A stretch of 64,000 bases of DNA, taken from contig NC_014828.1 in the NCBI RefSeq assembly GCF_000178115.2, positions 829,501 through 893,500 on the forward strand, given 5' to 3'. Every line of letters begins with the position of its first letter. Within the stretch, counting starts at the first letter, position 1. This stretch comes from Ethanoligenens harbinense YUAN-3 (GTDB lineage Bacteria; Bacillota; Clostridia; Oscillospirales; Ethanoligenentaceae). A program made the translations under genes and the position numbers. Positions 43,352 through 51,782 of the stretch are shown here, piece after piece. The notes under the pieces are model-generated. The model saw only the letters and a list, made by a program, of their open reading frames with translations. It was not told where the DNA came from and searched no databases.

Positions 43352-44164
43352 TCACATGATGTCGCTCTTGCCGGCGGGCGCAGGCAAGGTCCAGGCAAAA
43401 ACGGTGTCCGTATCGTCCGGTTTTTCAGCGCCGTAGCACCGCAGCACCACCGTGGCGTTTTGCGGCGTGATATCCAGCTTTGTAACCTGCACGGTCTTGC
43501 CGCTGTTTTTGATGGTGTCGAGCAACGCCTTGAACCCGCCGTAGTTGCCGGTGAGCTGAAGTGTGACATCCTCACTCAGTAAAGAACCGGTGGCACTGGA
43601 GCTGGAACCGGTGCTTTTAGTGGTTTGCGATGCATTGCTGTTTTGCGCAGTGGCGGATGTGCTTTTCGATGCGGTGCTGTTGCCGGCTGTGCCGCTTGAA
43701 ACCGTGTGGCCTTTAAATTCTTCGGCATAGGTCTTCAACAGATAGGTGAGCGTATTTGCCGTTGTCACCTGCGAGCCGCTGCCGGACGACTGCTGGGTTG
43801 TGGTCGTCTGGCCTATATCGGTGACGGCGGGGGTGGAAAATTTGATGGAATTTACGGACAATCCGTTTGCCGCAGTCAACCCGAGCAGCCAAAGGTTCAA
43901 CTGCTCGTTGTCTACCGACGGCAGGATGCTCGCAGCCGCGGTATCGGCTGCCGTCGCCGCCTTTTTGACGGTGCTGTCCAGTTTGGATGCCGTCGCCAGG
44001 TTCGTCCGGGCAATGTCCTGCTTGGTCTGCATGTCGAGCAGGGTTTGGGTATGTACCGAGAGGGTTGTGAATGCCGGTGTGATCAGGAGCTTGATGCCCA
44101 CGAACAGCACCACCACGATGCCCAGCAGAAACACCAGAATCTTCTCACGCAGATTCAGCGTCAT
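43352..44164 (-). CDS. PilO-like pilus alignment protein
   Basis: A 270-residue bitopic protein. One N-terminal TM (ILVFLLGIVVVLFVGIKLLI) is followed by a coiled coil (about 38-75) and a Ser/Thr-rich insertion (about 155-195). The C-terminal ferredoxin-like region (GNYGGFKALLDTIKNSGKTVQVTKLDI) is typical of PilO. It pairs with PilN and PilM to link the motor to the pilus. It overlaps pilN by 4 bp. Confidence 0.82.
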   Translation of the reverse strand: MTLNLREKILVFLLGIVVVLFVGIKLLITPAFTTLSVHTQTLLDMQTKQDIARTNLATASKLDSTVKKAATAADTAAASILPSVDNEQLNLWLLGLTAANGLSVNSIKFSTPAVTDIGQTTTTQQSSGSGSQVTTANTLTYLLKTYAEEFKGHTVSSGTAGNSTASKSTSATAQNSNASQTTKSTGSSSSATGSLLSEDVTLQLTGNYGGFKALLDTIKNSGKTVQVTKLDITPQNATVVLRCYGAEKPDDTDTVFAWTLPAPAGKSDIM

Positions 44165-44718
44165 TGCCCTCCGCCCCCTTTCAGCGTGCAGGTGATGGTA
44201 AAGCTGCAGGAAGTCCCGCCCTTTACCACGCCGTCGTAGGTGGCATAGTCAAATTTTCCGCTTGCTTTGAGTGCGTTGGTGAAGACGGCGGCCGATTTTT
44301 CATCGGTCGCGGCGCATGTCAGCTTGATGGCCATATCCGTGTAGTTCAGGTCGCTCACGGTCACATCCGCCGGCTGAGCTTTCGCAATGGCGCCAAGCAG
44401 ATCGGAGTCCACGACCGGCAGGGAGGTGAACGCTTTGGCGTTTTTGGCCGCGAGCGCTTCATATTGTTTCAGATAGGCGGTTTTTCGGTTTGCCTCGCTC
44501 ACGGCCGAGGCCACGGAGGTGACATTGCGCTGTGCCAGAAAACTGCTGATGGAGCGGTTCTGCGCCTGCACGGTGGCGTCGTCAATCTTGATGAACGCGA
44601 ACACCCCGGCCATGACCACGACGCAGCTCAGGAGCACCGATAGCCCGGCAATGGTCGCCTTGTCATAGCCCGCGGCGCCGGAATGATAGACTGAGAAAAA
44701 ATTGATGTCTCTTTGCAT
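44161..44718 (-). CDS. PilN-like pilus assembly protein
   Basis: A 185-residue bitopic protein. The short cytoplasmic N-terminus (RDINFFSVYHSGAAGYDKAT) contains the INFF motif by which PilN binds PilM. A single TM (about 25-45), a coiled coil and a small C-terminal domain follow. It sits between pilM and pilO in the usual order, and overlaps pilO by 4 bp. Confidence 0.85.
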   Translation of the reverse strand: MQRDINFFSVYHSGAAGYDKATIAGLSVLLSCVVVMAGVFAFIKIDDATVQAQNRSISSFLAQRNVTSVASAVSEANRKTAYLKQYEALAAKNAKAFTSLPVVDSDLLGAIAKAQPADVTVSDLNYTDMAIKLTCAATDEKSAAVFTNALKASGKFDYATYDGVVKGGTSCSFTITCTLKGGGGQ

Positions 44719-44729
44719 GTCCCGTCACC

Positions 44730-45740
44730 TCACAGTCTGATGAGTGCGCCAATCGCATTGGCGTATTCTGCTATATTGATGTCGCCCGCTTTCACCTTTG
44801 AGACGCTCCGCACGGTCTGAACCGGCAGTCCCGTTGTCGTGCCCAGAGCGTCTTCCAGCCCTTTGATTTCGGAAAGGCTGCCGTAGAGGTAAACGCAGGC
44901 AACTGGGTTTGCCGAGTTGCGGCGTAATTGGAACTGGTTCATTTTCTGCAATTCTTCGGCCAACTGGCCGACGTATTGGCGTGCCGCACCGCTGAGAATG
45001 GAGTCCAGCCGGATTTCATCCGCTGTGATGTCCAGCCCGCTGAGGGAATGGCTTTCGGTATTGCCCAGTCCGGCATTCTCCACGACGAGACGGAATTCCT
45101 CGGAAGAGACGGGAGCCAGGCGGGAAAATGCCCGCTGTCCTTCGCTGAAGAGATGGATCTCAGCCGTGTCGTGCTCAATGCCGACAAACAGCGCCGATTT
45201 TCCGCCGACGGCCGTGCCGTTTATATTCTCGCCGAGGAACAGTTTTTCCACCGAGTTGGCATGTGTGTCCAGCGCCACCGGCTTAAACCGGACGCTGCGG
45301 AAAATCGAATAGTATTCGTCCACCGTTTCTTTGGGAATGGCATATGCCCACACGTTGTTTATGGACGATTTGGCCTTGGCGTCGTCTCCTGTCAGGGAAT
45401 ATTCATAAACGAAATCGGTCGTGTCGCTCACGACCTGTTGCAATTCATTACGCACCATCAGGGTGAGTTCCCTTGGTTTGGCAGGCGGCAGTTCCAGCCT
45501 GCGCGACAGGATGGAACTGCTGCTGATGGTCATTACCATGTTGGTTGATCTGAAATTTTTCAGTGCGTGCAGTTTGCTGAGAGCCATTACAAAGGCGGCA
45601 TGGTTTCTGACGATTCCGTCTTCCACGGTTCCTTCCGGAAGCCGCATTTTCCCGCTGTTGACAACGGTTACGGTCCCTCCGTTCGCGTTGCCCTCGACGG
45701 CATAAAGAAACTGGCTGCTCACATCCACTGAAAACAACAT
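44730..45740 (-). CDS. pilM: PilM-like actin-fold pilus protein
   Basis: A 336-residue FtsA/actin-fold cytoplasmic protein. The start LFSVDVSSQFLYAVEG, the middle region ELPPAKPRELTLMVRNELQQ and the end AEYANAIGALIRL fit PilM. It binds the N-terminus of PilN at the membrane. It is 11 bp before pilN and 35 bp after pilC. Confidence 0.84.
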   Translation of the reverse strand: MLFSVDVSSQFLYAVEGNANGGTVTVVNSGKMRLPEGTVEDGIVRNHAAFVMALSKLHALKNFRSTNMVMTISSSSILSRRLELPPAKPRELTLMVRNELQQVVSDTTDFVYEYSLTGDDAKAKSSINNVWAYAIPKETVDEYYSIFRSVRFKPVALDTHANSVEKLFLGENINGTAVGGKSALFVGIEHDTAEIHLFSEGQRAFSRLAPVSSEEFRLVVENAGLGNTESHSLSGLDITADEIRLDSILSGAARQYVGQLAEELQKMNQFQLRRNSANPVACVYLYGSLSEIKGLEDALGTTTGLPVQTVRSVSKVKAGDINIAEYANAIGALIRL

Positions 45741-45775
45741 GGCCTCATCCCCCTCTTTTTTCTATCTCTGGATTG

Positions 45776-46987
45776 TCACGAAGTACTGCCGATTGAACCG
45801 TAAACGCTGTAGATGGGTGTGATGATGGAAACGATGATAAAGCCCACGATCAAAGCAAGCACCACGATCATGATGGGCTCGATAAGCGAAACCATTTGCT
45901 GGATGGCTGTATCCGCCTCGTCATCGTAAAAGGCGGCGGTTTTGTTCAAAATCTCATCCATATTACCGGATTCTTCGCCGATGTTCAGCATGGAACACAG
46001 CATCACAGGGAAAATCTCCAGTTTGCGTATGGAACCCGAAATGGAGACGCCCCGGCGCACATCTTCAGTCGCCTGTAACAGGCCGGCCTTTACATAGGTG
46101 TTTTTGATTACCCGCGTTACGATCTCGATAGACTGGATAATGGGCAGGCCGCTGCTGAACAGGGAAGCCAGCGTTCTGGCAAACCGCGCCGATTCCAGGG
46201 TGAGCAGGATTTTACCGAAAATGGGAAAACGCAGCTTCATGCGGTCCCAGCCCATGCGCGTTTTTTCATTTCTCATCAACAGCACCCACGCAAAGTAGAC
46301 CGCAATGACCCCAATGATAAAAAGGTACCAATAGCCGGTCATCGCGTTGCTGATGCTTAACAGAATCTTGGTAGTGGTGGGAATTTTGCCGCCGAACTGA
46401 TCGAACATTTTCAGAAAGGTCGGCATAATGAACGTGAGCAGGAAAATGACCACCGCGACCGACATGCAGACAAGAAAGATCGGATACACCATGGCCTGCT
46501 TCACCTTGTTCTGCAGCTTGTTGTCTTTTTCATACTGTGTGGCCATCCGGTTCATGACGGTGTCGAGCGTACCGCTGGCTTCGCCCGCCGCCACCATGTT
46601 GAGCAGCAGTTCCGGAAAGGCGTCCTGCAGAGCCATCGCCTTTGAAAGCGACTCGCCCCGCTGCACCGCTTCGTAGACACCCAGAACGATTGCCTTGATA
46701 TTTTTTTTGGTCGTCTGCTGATAAAGAATATCCAGACATTTGATGACCGAAAGACCGGAGTTGAGCATGGTGCTGAACTGCCTGCAGAAAATGCTCAGAT
46801 CCTTAAGCTTGATTTTTTTGCTGCCGAAACGGATCTCTTTCTGTTGCAGTCCGGTTTCATGCACGCTGACGCAAAATTGGCCGTGTGACCGGAGTGTGCG
46901 ATAAAAGGACTCGATGTTGTCCGCTTCCAGAACGCCATTGAATGTTTTGCCGCTTATGTCTTTGGAAACATATTGGAATTCCGGCAT
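45776..46987 (-). CDS. pilC: type IV pilus inner-membrane platform protein PilC/GspF
   Basis: A 403-residue polytopic platform protein. Two T2SSF domains (about 65-190 and 270-390) are visible, with FCRQFSTMLNSGLSVIKCLD and FARTLASLFSSGLPIIQSIE as their paired signatures. Three TM regions are present, the last IMIVVLALIVGFIIVSIITPI. ATG 46987 (MPEFQYVSKD) is chosen over the longer frame. It is the first gene of the minus-strand pilus operon, with an A/T-rich promoter region upstream. Confidence 0.93.
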   Translation of the reverse strand: MPEFQYVSKDISGKTFNGVLEADNIESFYRTLRSHGQFCVSVHETGLQQKEIRFGSKKIKLKDLSIFCRQFSTMLNSGLSVIKCLDILYQQTTKKNIKAIVLGVYEAVQRGESLSKAMALQDAFPELLLNMVAAGEASGTLDTVMNRMATQYEKDNKLQNKVKQAMVYPIFLVCMSVAVVIFLLTFIMPTFLKMFDQFGGKIPTTTKILLSISNAMTGYWYLFIIGVIAVYFAWVLLMRNEKTRMGWDRMKLRFPIFGKILLTLESARFARTLASLFSSGLPIIQSIEIVTRVIKNTYVKAGLLQATEDVRRGVSISGSIRKLEIFPVMLCSMLNIGEESGNMDEILNKTAAFYDDEADTAIQQMVSLIEPIMIVVLALIVGFIIVSIITPIYSVYGSIGSTS

Positions 46988-47323
46988 TTTCTTCACCCTT
47001 TTCACTGAGGTCTCGTTAAAAACAGAACGGCACAATTATACTATAATTATATAGAATTCAAGGGAAATAGCAATAGATTATCAAAAACTTACAAAAATAT
47101 ATAAGAATATACAAAGCAGATTTGACAAAATGATGGTTCCAATAAGACGAATACATGGTTGGATTTGGATGACTCATCGGAACGCCTGTTTTGTTAACGG
47201 CGATGCGGTGGAGAACGGTGTGAGACCCGCTGCTTGGGCATCAATATGTATACAAGCGGGTTCGCCGGTAAAAAGGAGCGCGGCGGTTGCGGCAATCAGT
47301 CCATAGTGCTTCCACCGGTGCGT
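46988..47323. other. A/T-rich intergenic region upstream of the minus-strand pilus operon
   Basis: 336 bp with no gene. A minus-strand promoter candidate lies at 47046-47073 (TTGCTA, 16 bp, TATAAT), with an overlapping second TATAAT nearer the gene. I see nothing else identifiable; the 47200-47323 end is the tail after fetB. Confidence 0.55.
47046..47073 (-). promoter_or_regulatory. promoter of the minus-strand pilus operon
   Basis: Minus-strand TTGCTA (47068-47073), 16-bp spacer, TATAAT (47046-47051), about 60 bp before pilC. Confidence 0.55.
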
Positions 47324-48088
47324 TCAAGGGATTGGGACCAGTTGTTTCCTTTTATTGAAGAATCCCCTGTAAGAGAGATAACAGGCGATGAACGAGGAGA
47401 TGGCCGTGGTCGAAAGCAGCATGAACGTGACCATGATCTGGTACTTGATGGCCGTGAGCGGCGATATGCCGGCGAGGATGAGTCCGGTCATTGTTCCGGG
47501 GAGGGAAACGATGCCGAGGGTTTTGGCCGAGTCGATGGTGGGGAGCATGCCGGTGCGGATGCTTTCGCGGATGATGTTGATCGATGAGGGCAGCACGTCC
47601 GCTCCGAGCGCCAGCTTGGTTTCCACTTCGTTCCGCCTGTCTGCAAAATCCGCTTTCAAATGGCGGTAGCACAGGCCAAGGGCGACCATGGCGTTGCTGA
47701 CGATCATGCCGCTGATGGGGATAATCTGATAAGCGGTATATTGAATGGCATTTGCCAGCACCAGCACGGCCAGCGTGGTGCATGTGCCGATGAAAATGGC
47801 CGCAAACGAGATCCAAAGGCCGCCCCGGATGCCTTTGCCGCGCCGGGAGGCGTTCCAGGCGGCGTTGAAGATCATAAAGAGCATCAGCAGCGTGGTGAAC
47901 AAAGGACTTTTGAGGCCGAAAATATAGGTGAGCGCATACCCGACCGCGATGAGCTGCACGACGGCGCGCACCACACTGATGACGAGCTCTTTTTCAAGCC
48001 GGAGCTTTTGCACATAGGAGAACACCAGCGATACGCACACCAGAAGGGAAGACACCAAAAGCGAGGCCACGCTGACATCGGTTTTCAT
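47324..48088 (-). CDS. fetB: FetB-type ABC permease (UPF0014)
   Basis: A 254-residue membrane protein of the FetB/YbbM family with about seven TM segments. Motifs are IPISGMIVSNAMVALGLCYRHL-type and KTLGIVSLPGTMTGLILAG, both conserved in the family. In Escherichia coli FetAB exports iron and helps against oxidative stress. Its ATG overlaps the fetA stop by 4 bp. Confidence 0.88.
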   Translation of the reverse strand: MKTDVSVASLLVSSLLVCVSLVFSYVQKLRLEKELVISVVRAVVQLIAVGYALTYIFGLKSPLFTTLLMLFMIFNAAWNASRRGKGIRGGLWISFAAIFIGTCTTLAVLVLANAIQYTAYQIIPISGMIVSNAMVALGLCYRHLKADFADRRNEVETKLALGADVLPSSINIIRESIRTGMLPTIDSAKTLGIVSLPGTMTGLILAGISPLTAIKYQIMVTFMLLSTTAISSFIACYLSYRGFFNKRKQLVPIP

Positions 48089-48750
48089 CGGAGTACCTCC
48101 AGCGACTGTAGTGTTCCGTCTGCCACGGTGAGCAGTTTACGGGCGTATTTCCTGCTTTGTTCGGGGTTGTGGGTTACCCACAGCACGGTGACGCCCCTGC
48201 TGTTGAGACCGGTAACGGCGTTTTCCACGATTTTGGTATTTTCTATGTCCAGCGCCGAGGTGATTTCGTCGAGCAGCAGGATTTCCGGCTGAAACAGAAG
48301 GGTGCGGATAAGGGCGATGCGCTGTTTTTCTCCACCCGAAAGATTGTGGACCGGCTGGTTGAGGAAGGTTTCGTTCATTTCAAACTGTTCGAACAGGCGC
48401 CGGATATGGTCAAAATCGGGGGGCAAGCGGCGGATCGCATAGGGAAAGCGCATGTTTTCTTCCACCGTCTTGCCAAACAGCACCGGTGTTTGAAAACAAT
48501 AGGCCACCCGCCTGCGCAGCTCCGTAGGGTTTTGCTGCATTATGTCGGCGCCGTCCAGGAAAATGGAACCTTGCGTCGGGCTGATGAGATGACAGCAAAG
48601 TTTGAGCAGTGTGCTTTTGCCGCTGCCCGAGGGGCCCACAATGGAAACGAAATCGCCTGCTTCAAAGTCGATGGAAATGTCATGGAGGATCTCTCTATGG
48701 TCAGCCGTATAACAGACTCCCTGAAGCGCCAGATGAGCCAATTTCAGCAC
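48085..48750 (-). CDS. fetA: FetA-type ABC ATPase
   Basis: A 221-residue ABC ATPase. Walker A is VGPSGSGKSTLLK, the signature NLSGGEKQRIALIR, Walker B EILLLDEITSALD and the H-loop WVTHNPEQ. The start is GTG 48750, just after GGAGGCGG. A longer frame upstream has no family similarity. A TATAAT promoter lies 37 bp upstream. It pairs with fetB. Confidence 0.88.
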   Translation of the reverse strand: MLKLAHLALQGVCYTADHREILHDISIDFEAGDFVSIVGPSGSGKSTLLKLCCHLISPTQGSIFLDGADIMQQNPTELRRRVAYCFQTPVLFGKTVEENMRFPYAIRRLPPDFDHIRRLFEQFEMNETFLNQPVHNLSGGEKQRIALIRTLLFQPEILLLDEITSALDIENTKIVENAVTGLNSRGVTVLWVTHNPEQSRKYARKLLTVADGTLQSLEVLR

Positions 48751-48786
48751 CCGCCTCCTGGTAATTTCATACCCGTGATTGCTTTC

Positions 48787-48815
48787 ATTATATCGTGTTT
48801 GATTTTGGCGCGCAA
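48787..48815 (-). promoter_or_regulatory. sigma-A promoter of fetAB
   Basis: Minus-strand TTGCGC (48810-48815), 17-bp spacer, TATAAT (48787-48792). Confidence 0.7.
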
Positions 48816-48928
48816 TGGCAGGATTGCCTCCCTGTTTGCAAGACGGAGACAAGCGGCCGCAGCGTGTGGGAAGTAGAAAATACAACAAGTATAAAAACCG
48901 ATGTTTTCCCGATTGGCTTTGACACGAA

Positions 48929-48951
48929 ACGGGCGCCATCCAGGCGCCCGT
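48929..48951 (-). terminator. terminator hairpin after galE copy 2
   Basis: ACGGGCGCC pairs with GGCGCCCGT around ATCCA. On the minus strand the stem is followed by TTCGTGTC, so the T-run is weak. Confidence 0.6.
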
Positions 48952-49017
48952 TCTTACGGTCTTTGTTCTATTGGCCGGCCGGTCTGCGGCTGCGGCAGGG
49001 GGTACGGACGTTTTTTA

Positions 49018-50040
49018 TTAGCCGTTGGTTTCATCCGGATATCCGTCGGGGTTGTTGGATTGCCACGCCCACAGGTCGCGGCACATTTCGTCGATTCCCT
49101 TTTCGGTTTTCCAGCCCAGGTCGCGCAAGGCTTTGGAGGGGTCTGCATAGTTTTCAGCTACATCGCCGGCCCGGCGGGGTGCAAACGCATACGGGATAGT
49201 TTTGCCGCACGCCTTTTCAAACGCGGCGACCACCTGAAGGACACTGTAGCCCACACCCGTGCCGAGATTGTAGATATGCACACCGGATTCGATTGCTTTT
49301 TTCAGCGCGCAGACGTGCCCTTTCGCCAGATCGACCACGTGGATGTAATCCCGTACGCCGGTGCCGTCCGGGGTGGGGTAGTCGTTTCCGAACACCTTGA
49401 GTTCTTTCAGTTTGCCGGTGGCCACCTGCGCAATGTAGGGTGTGAGGTTGTTTGGAATGCCCTTGGGATATTCGCCGATCAGCCCGCTTTCATGCGCGCC
49501 GATGGGGTTGAAATACCGCAGCAGCACAACGCTCCAGCGTGCATCCGCGGTAAAGATATCCCGTAGGATCTCTTCGGTCATCAGTTTGGTGCGGCCATAC
49601 GGGTTGGTGGCCGAAAGCGGAAAATCTTCCGTGATGGGCACTGTTTTGGGGACGCCGTATACGGTGGCGGAGGAACTGAAGATGATGCTGCGCACCCCTG
49701 CTTCCTGCATGGCCCGGCAAAGCGTTATTACCCCGCCGATGTTGTTTTCATAGTAGAGCAGCGGCTTCTGTACCGATTCGCCCACGGCTTTGAGGCCCGC
49801 GAAATGGATGACGACGTCGATGGAATGTTTCTCAAAGATGGATTTGAGCAGCGCGGCATCACGCACGTCGCCCTCGTAAAAGACCGGTTTTCGTCCGGTG
49901 ATCTTTTCCACACGGTTCAGCGCTTCTTTTTTGCTGTTGTACAGATTGTCGATCACGACCACGTCGTGTCCGCTTTCCAAAAGCTCCACGCATGTATGGC
50001 TGCCGATGTATCCTGCGCCGCCGGTTACTAAAATAGTCAT
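49018..50040 (-). CDS. galE: UDP-glucose 4-epimerase (copy 2)
   Basis: Second GalE, 340 residues. The NAD motif is TGGAGYIGS, with FSSSATVYG and NPYGRTK for the Ser/Tyr/Lys triad. It is very like copy 1 at 1668-2699 but has a shorter C-terminus. It stands alone, apart from galK and galT, so it may serve exopolysaccharide or cell-wall sugar supply rather than galactose catabolism. AGGAATGG precedes ATG 50040. TATAAT (minus strand, about 50112) with TTGAAA 15 bp further up is a possible promoter with a short spacer. Confidence 0.94.
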   Translation of the reverse strand: MTILVTGGAGYIGSHTCVELLESGHDVVVIDNLYNSKKEALNRVEKITGRKPVFYEGDVRDAALLKSIFEKHSIDVVIHFAGLKAVGESVQKPLLYYENNIGGVITLCRAMQEAGVRSIIFSSSATVYGVPKTVPITEDFPLSATNPYGRTKLMTEEILRDIFTADARWSVVLLRYFNPIGAHESGLIGEYPKGIPNNLTPYIAQVATGKLKELKVFGNDYPTPDGTGVRDYIHVVDLAKGHVCALKKAIESGVHIYNLGTGVGYSVLQVVAAFEKACGKTIPYAFAPRRAGDVAENYADPSKALRDLGWKTEKGIDEMCRDLWAWQSNNPDGYPDETNG

Positions 50041-50280
50041 GAACATCCATTCCTTTCTTGTATGCAGGCCGCGGATGCGCCAAAAGGCGCCGTCCGGTCG
50101 ACCATACACCATATTATACTTATACACAGAAGTTTTCAAGCGGTTCTGTGCCGGCACCCGCCGTCCCTAGACGAACCGGTATTTTCCAACGGCGATGCAC
50201 CGCAACTTTGTGTGATGTGAAAAACGGCTTTCCACGGAGGCCTTTTTCAATGAAATCCGACGGAACTCGCGGCACAGCTC

Positions 50281-50309
50281 TTGTGTGGGGCGGACGAGTT
50301 GTGTATAAT
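50281..50309 (+). promoter_or_regulatory. sigma-A promoter of the BMP transporter operon
   Basis: TTGTGT (50281-50286), 17-bp spacer, TATAAT (50304-50309). The start near 50316 gives a leader of about 237 nt before the first ATG. Confidence 0.7.
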
Positions 50310-50315
50310 AGACGG

Positions 50316-50552
50316 AGCATGGCGTGTGTTCGCGGCAATGGAGCTGTACCGAATCGGTATGGCTCTTTTAGATGATAGAGAGAAATTGCCCTGCACCGGT
50401 TTTTGCCGTGCCCTGAAGCCAGGCCATGGAAACCCGCTTTTGAAATGTGGCGGGTGGGCCTTGTCGGATCGGCTGTATGGATTTTTTCAAGATACAGAAA
50501 GGAGCCGGAAAACGGCTCTGGGATGTTGCAGGAGTGGGAGGAAAAAAACAGC
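50316..50552 (+). promoter_or_regulatory. structured 5' leader of the BMP operon, class unknown
   Basis: A long untranslated region with several hairpins. GAGC-GTACCG/CGGTAT-GGCTC with TTTT after it is near 50350. A stem with ACCCGC/GCGGGT inside AGGCC/GGCCT is at about 50420-50465. CTGTAT/ATACAG and GAGCC/GGCTC lie near 50470-50520 just before the ribosome binding site. It does not match the purine, 2'-dG, SAM, lysine or T-box consensus that I know. It may be regulatory or only structured by chance. Confidence 0.4.
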
Positions 50553-51659
50553 ATGAAAAAAAGCAAACGCAGTGTGCTGCTGGCGCTCTGCCTGGCGGTC
50601 GCGGTTGTGGTCGCGTTTGCGGGGTGCAGCAAGAGCGGAAGCGGTTCGTCAGGCCAGAAGATCAAGGTCGCATTTGTATATGTAGGACCTACCGGCGATG
50701 CGGGCTACACCTACGCACAGGATCTCGGCCGCAAATATCTGGCCCAGAAAATGCCCAATGTGCAAACCAGCTATGTGGAAAACGTGCCGGAAACGGCCGA
50801 CTGCGAGCGTGTGTTCACCCAACTGGCGCAGCAGGGCAACAAGGTCATTTTCGGCACCAGCTACGGGTATATGGATTACATGCTGGATGTCGCCAAAAAG
50901 TTCCCAAACGTCGTGTTTGAGCATTGCAGCGGCTATAAGACGTCCACCAACATGGGCACCTATTTCAACCGCGATTATCAGGCCAGATACCTGACCGGCA
51001 TGGTGGCGGGGAAGTACTCCAAGAGCGGCGTGCTCGGCTTCGTGGCACCGTTCGGTACGCCGGAAGTCATCCGCAACATCGATGCGTTCACGCTCGGCGC
51101 ACGGTCCGTCAACCCGAATATCAAGGTCAAGGTTGTCTGGACAAACTCCTGGAACGATCCGCCCACGGAAAAAACCGCTTCCAACAGCCTGATAGACGCG
51201 GGCGCGGATGTTCTGGCAATGCATGTCGATTCTCCGTCTTTCGCGGAGACGGCTCAGACGCGCGGTGTATTCTCCATTGGGCATGATTCCAATATGTCGA
51301 AATTTGCGCCGAAATCCATCCTGGTGGGCGACGTGTCCAACTGGGGCCCGTATTTTGTGAAGACGGTCCAGTCGGTGATCGCCGGCACGTGGAAATCCGA
51401 ACAGTATTGGGGCGGCATCGCCGACGGCGGTGTCATCGACATCACGCCGTTCAGCTCGCAGGTCAGCAAAGACTTCCAGCAGCAGGTGCTTGCCAAGAAA
51501 AGCGATATCGTCAAAGGTACGTTTGATCCGTTCAGCGGCCCGGTCTATGACCAGAGCGGCGCGCTGAAGATCGCCCAAGGGCAGAAAGCTACCGACGATC
51601 AGTTGCTTTCGATCGACTGGTTCGTCAAAGGCGTGGAAGGCTCCATACCGAAATCGTAA
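50553..51659 (+). CDS. BMP/PnrA-family ABC transporter substrate-binding lipoprotein
   Basis: A 368-residue lipoprotein. The signal peptide (MKKSKRSVLLALCLAVAVVV) ends in the lipobox FAGC, so Cys27 or close to it is lipidated. A BMP (basic membrane protein) domain follows, with VAFVYVGPTGDAGYTYA near the start. PnrA-like proteins bind purine nucleosides. Other BMP proteins bind different ligands. ATG 50553 follows GGAGTGGGAGG. It is the first gene of a four-gene importer. Confidence 0.92.
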   Translation: MKKSKRSVLLALCLAVAVVVAFAGCSKSGSGSSGQKIKVAFVYVGPTGDAGYTYAQDLGRKYLAQKMPNVQTSYVENVPETADCERVFTQLAQQGNKVIFGTSYGYMDYMLDVAKKFPNVVFEHCSGYKTSTNMGTYFNRDYQARYLTGMVAGKYSKSGVLGFVAPFGTPEVIRNIDAFTLGARSVNPNIKVKVVWTNSWNDPPTEKTASNSLIDAGADVLAMHVDSPSFAETAQTRGVFSIGHDSNMSKFAPKSILVGDVSNWGPYFVKTVQSVIAGTWKSEQYWGGIADGGVIDITPFSSQVSKDFQQQVLAKKSDIVKGTFDPFSGPVYDQSGALKIAQGQKATDDQLLSIDWFVKGVEGSIPKS

Positions 51660-51692
51660 GACAGATTCTTTACACAAAGACATGCAGCGAAA

Positions 51693-51734
51693 CGCAAACC
51701 GGTCGACAGCTTGTTCGCCGGTTTGTGTTTTGTG
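51693..51734 (+). terminator. intercistronic hairpin between BMP and ATPase genes
   Basis: GCAAACCGG pairs with CCGGTTTGT followed by GTTTTGTG. It could be a partial terminator that gives more binding protein than ATPase. Confidence 0.55.
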
Positions 51735-51782
51735 CGGGCCTTTGTGCCGGTTGCGCGTGGGACGCGGAAGGAGAGAACGCCA

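Noticed and set aside
50316-50552. purine riboswitch before the nucleoside-type importer
   Set aside because: The junction sequences and loop-loop elements of the purine aptamer are not found.
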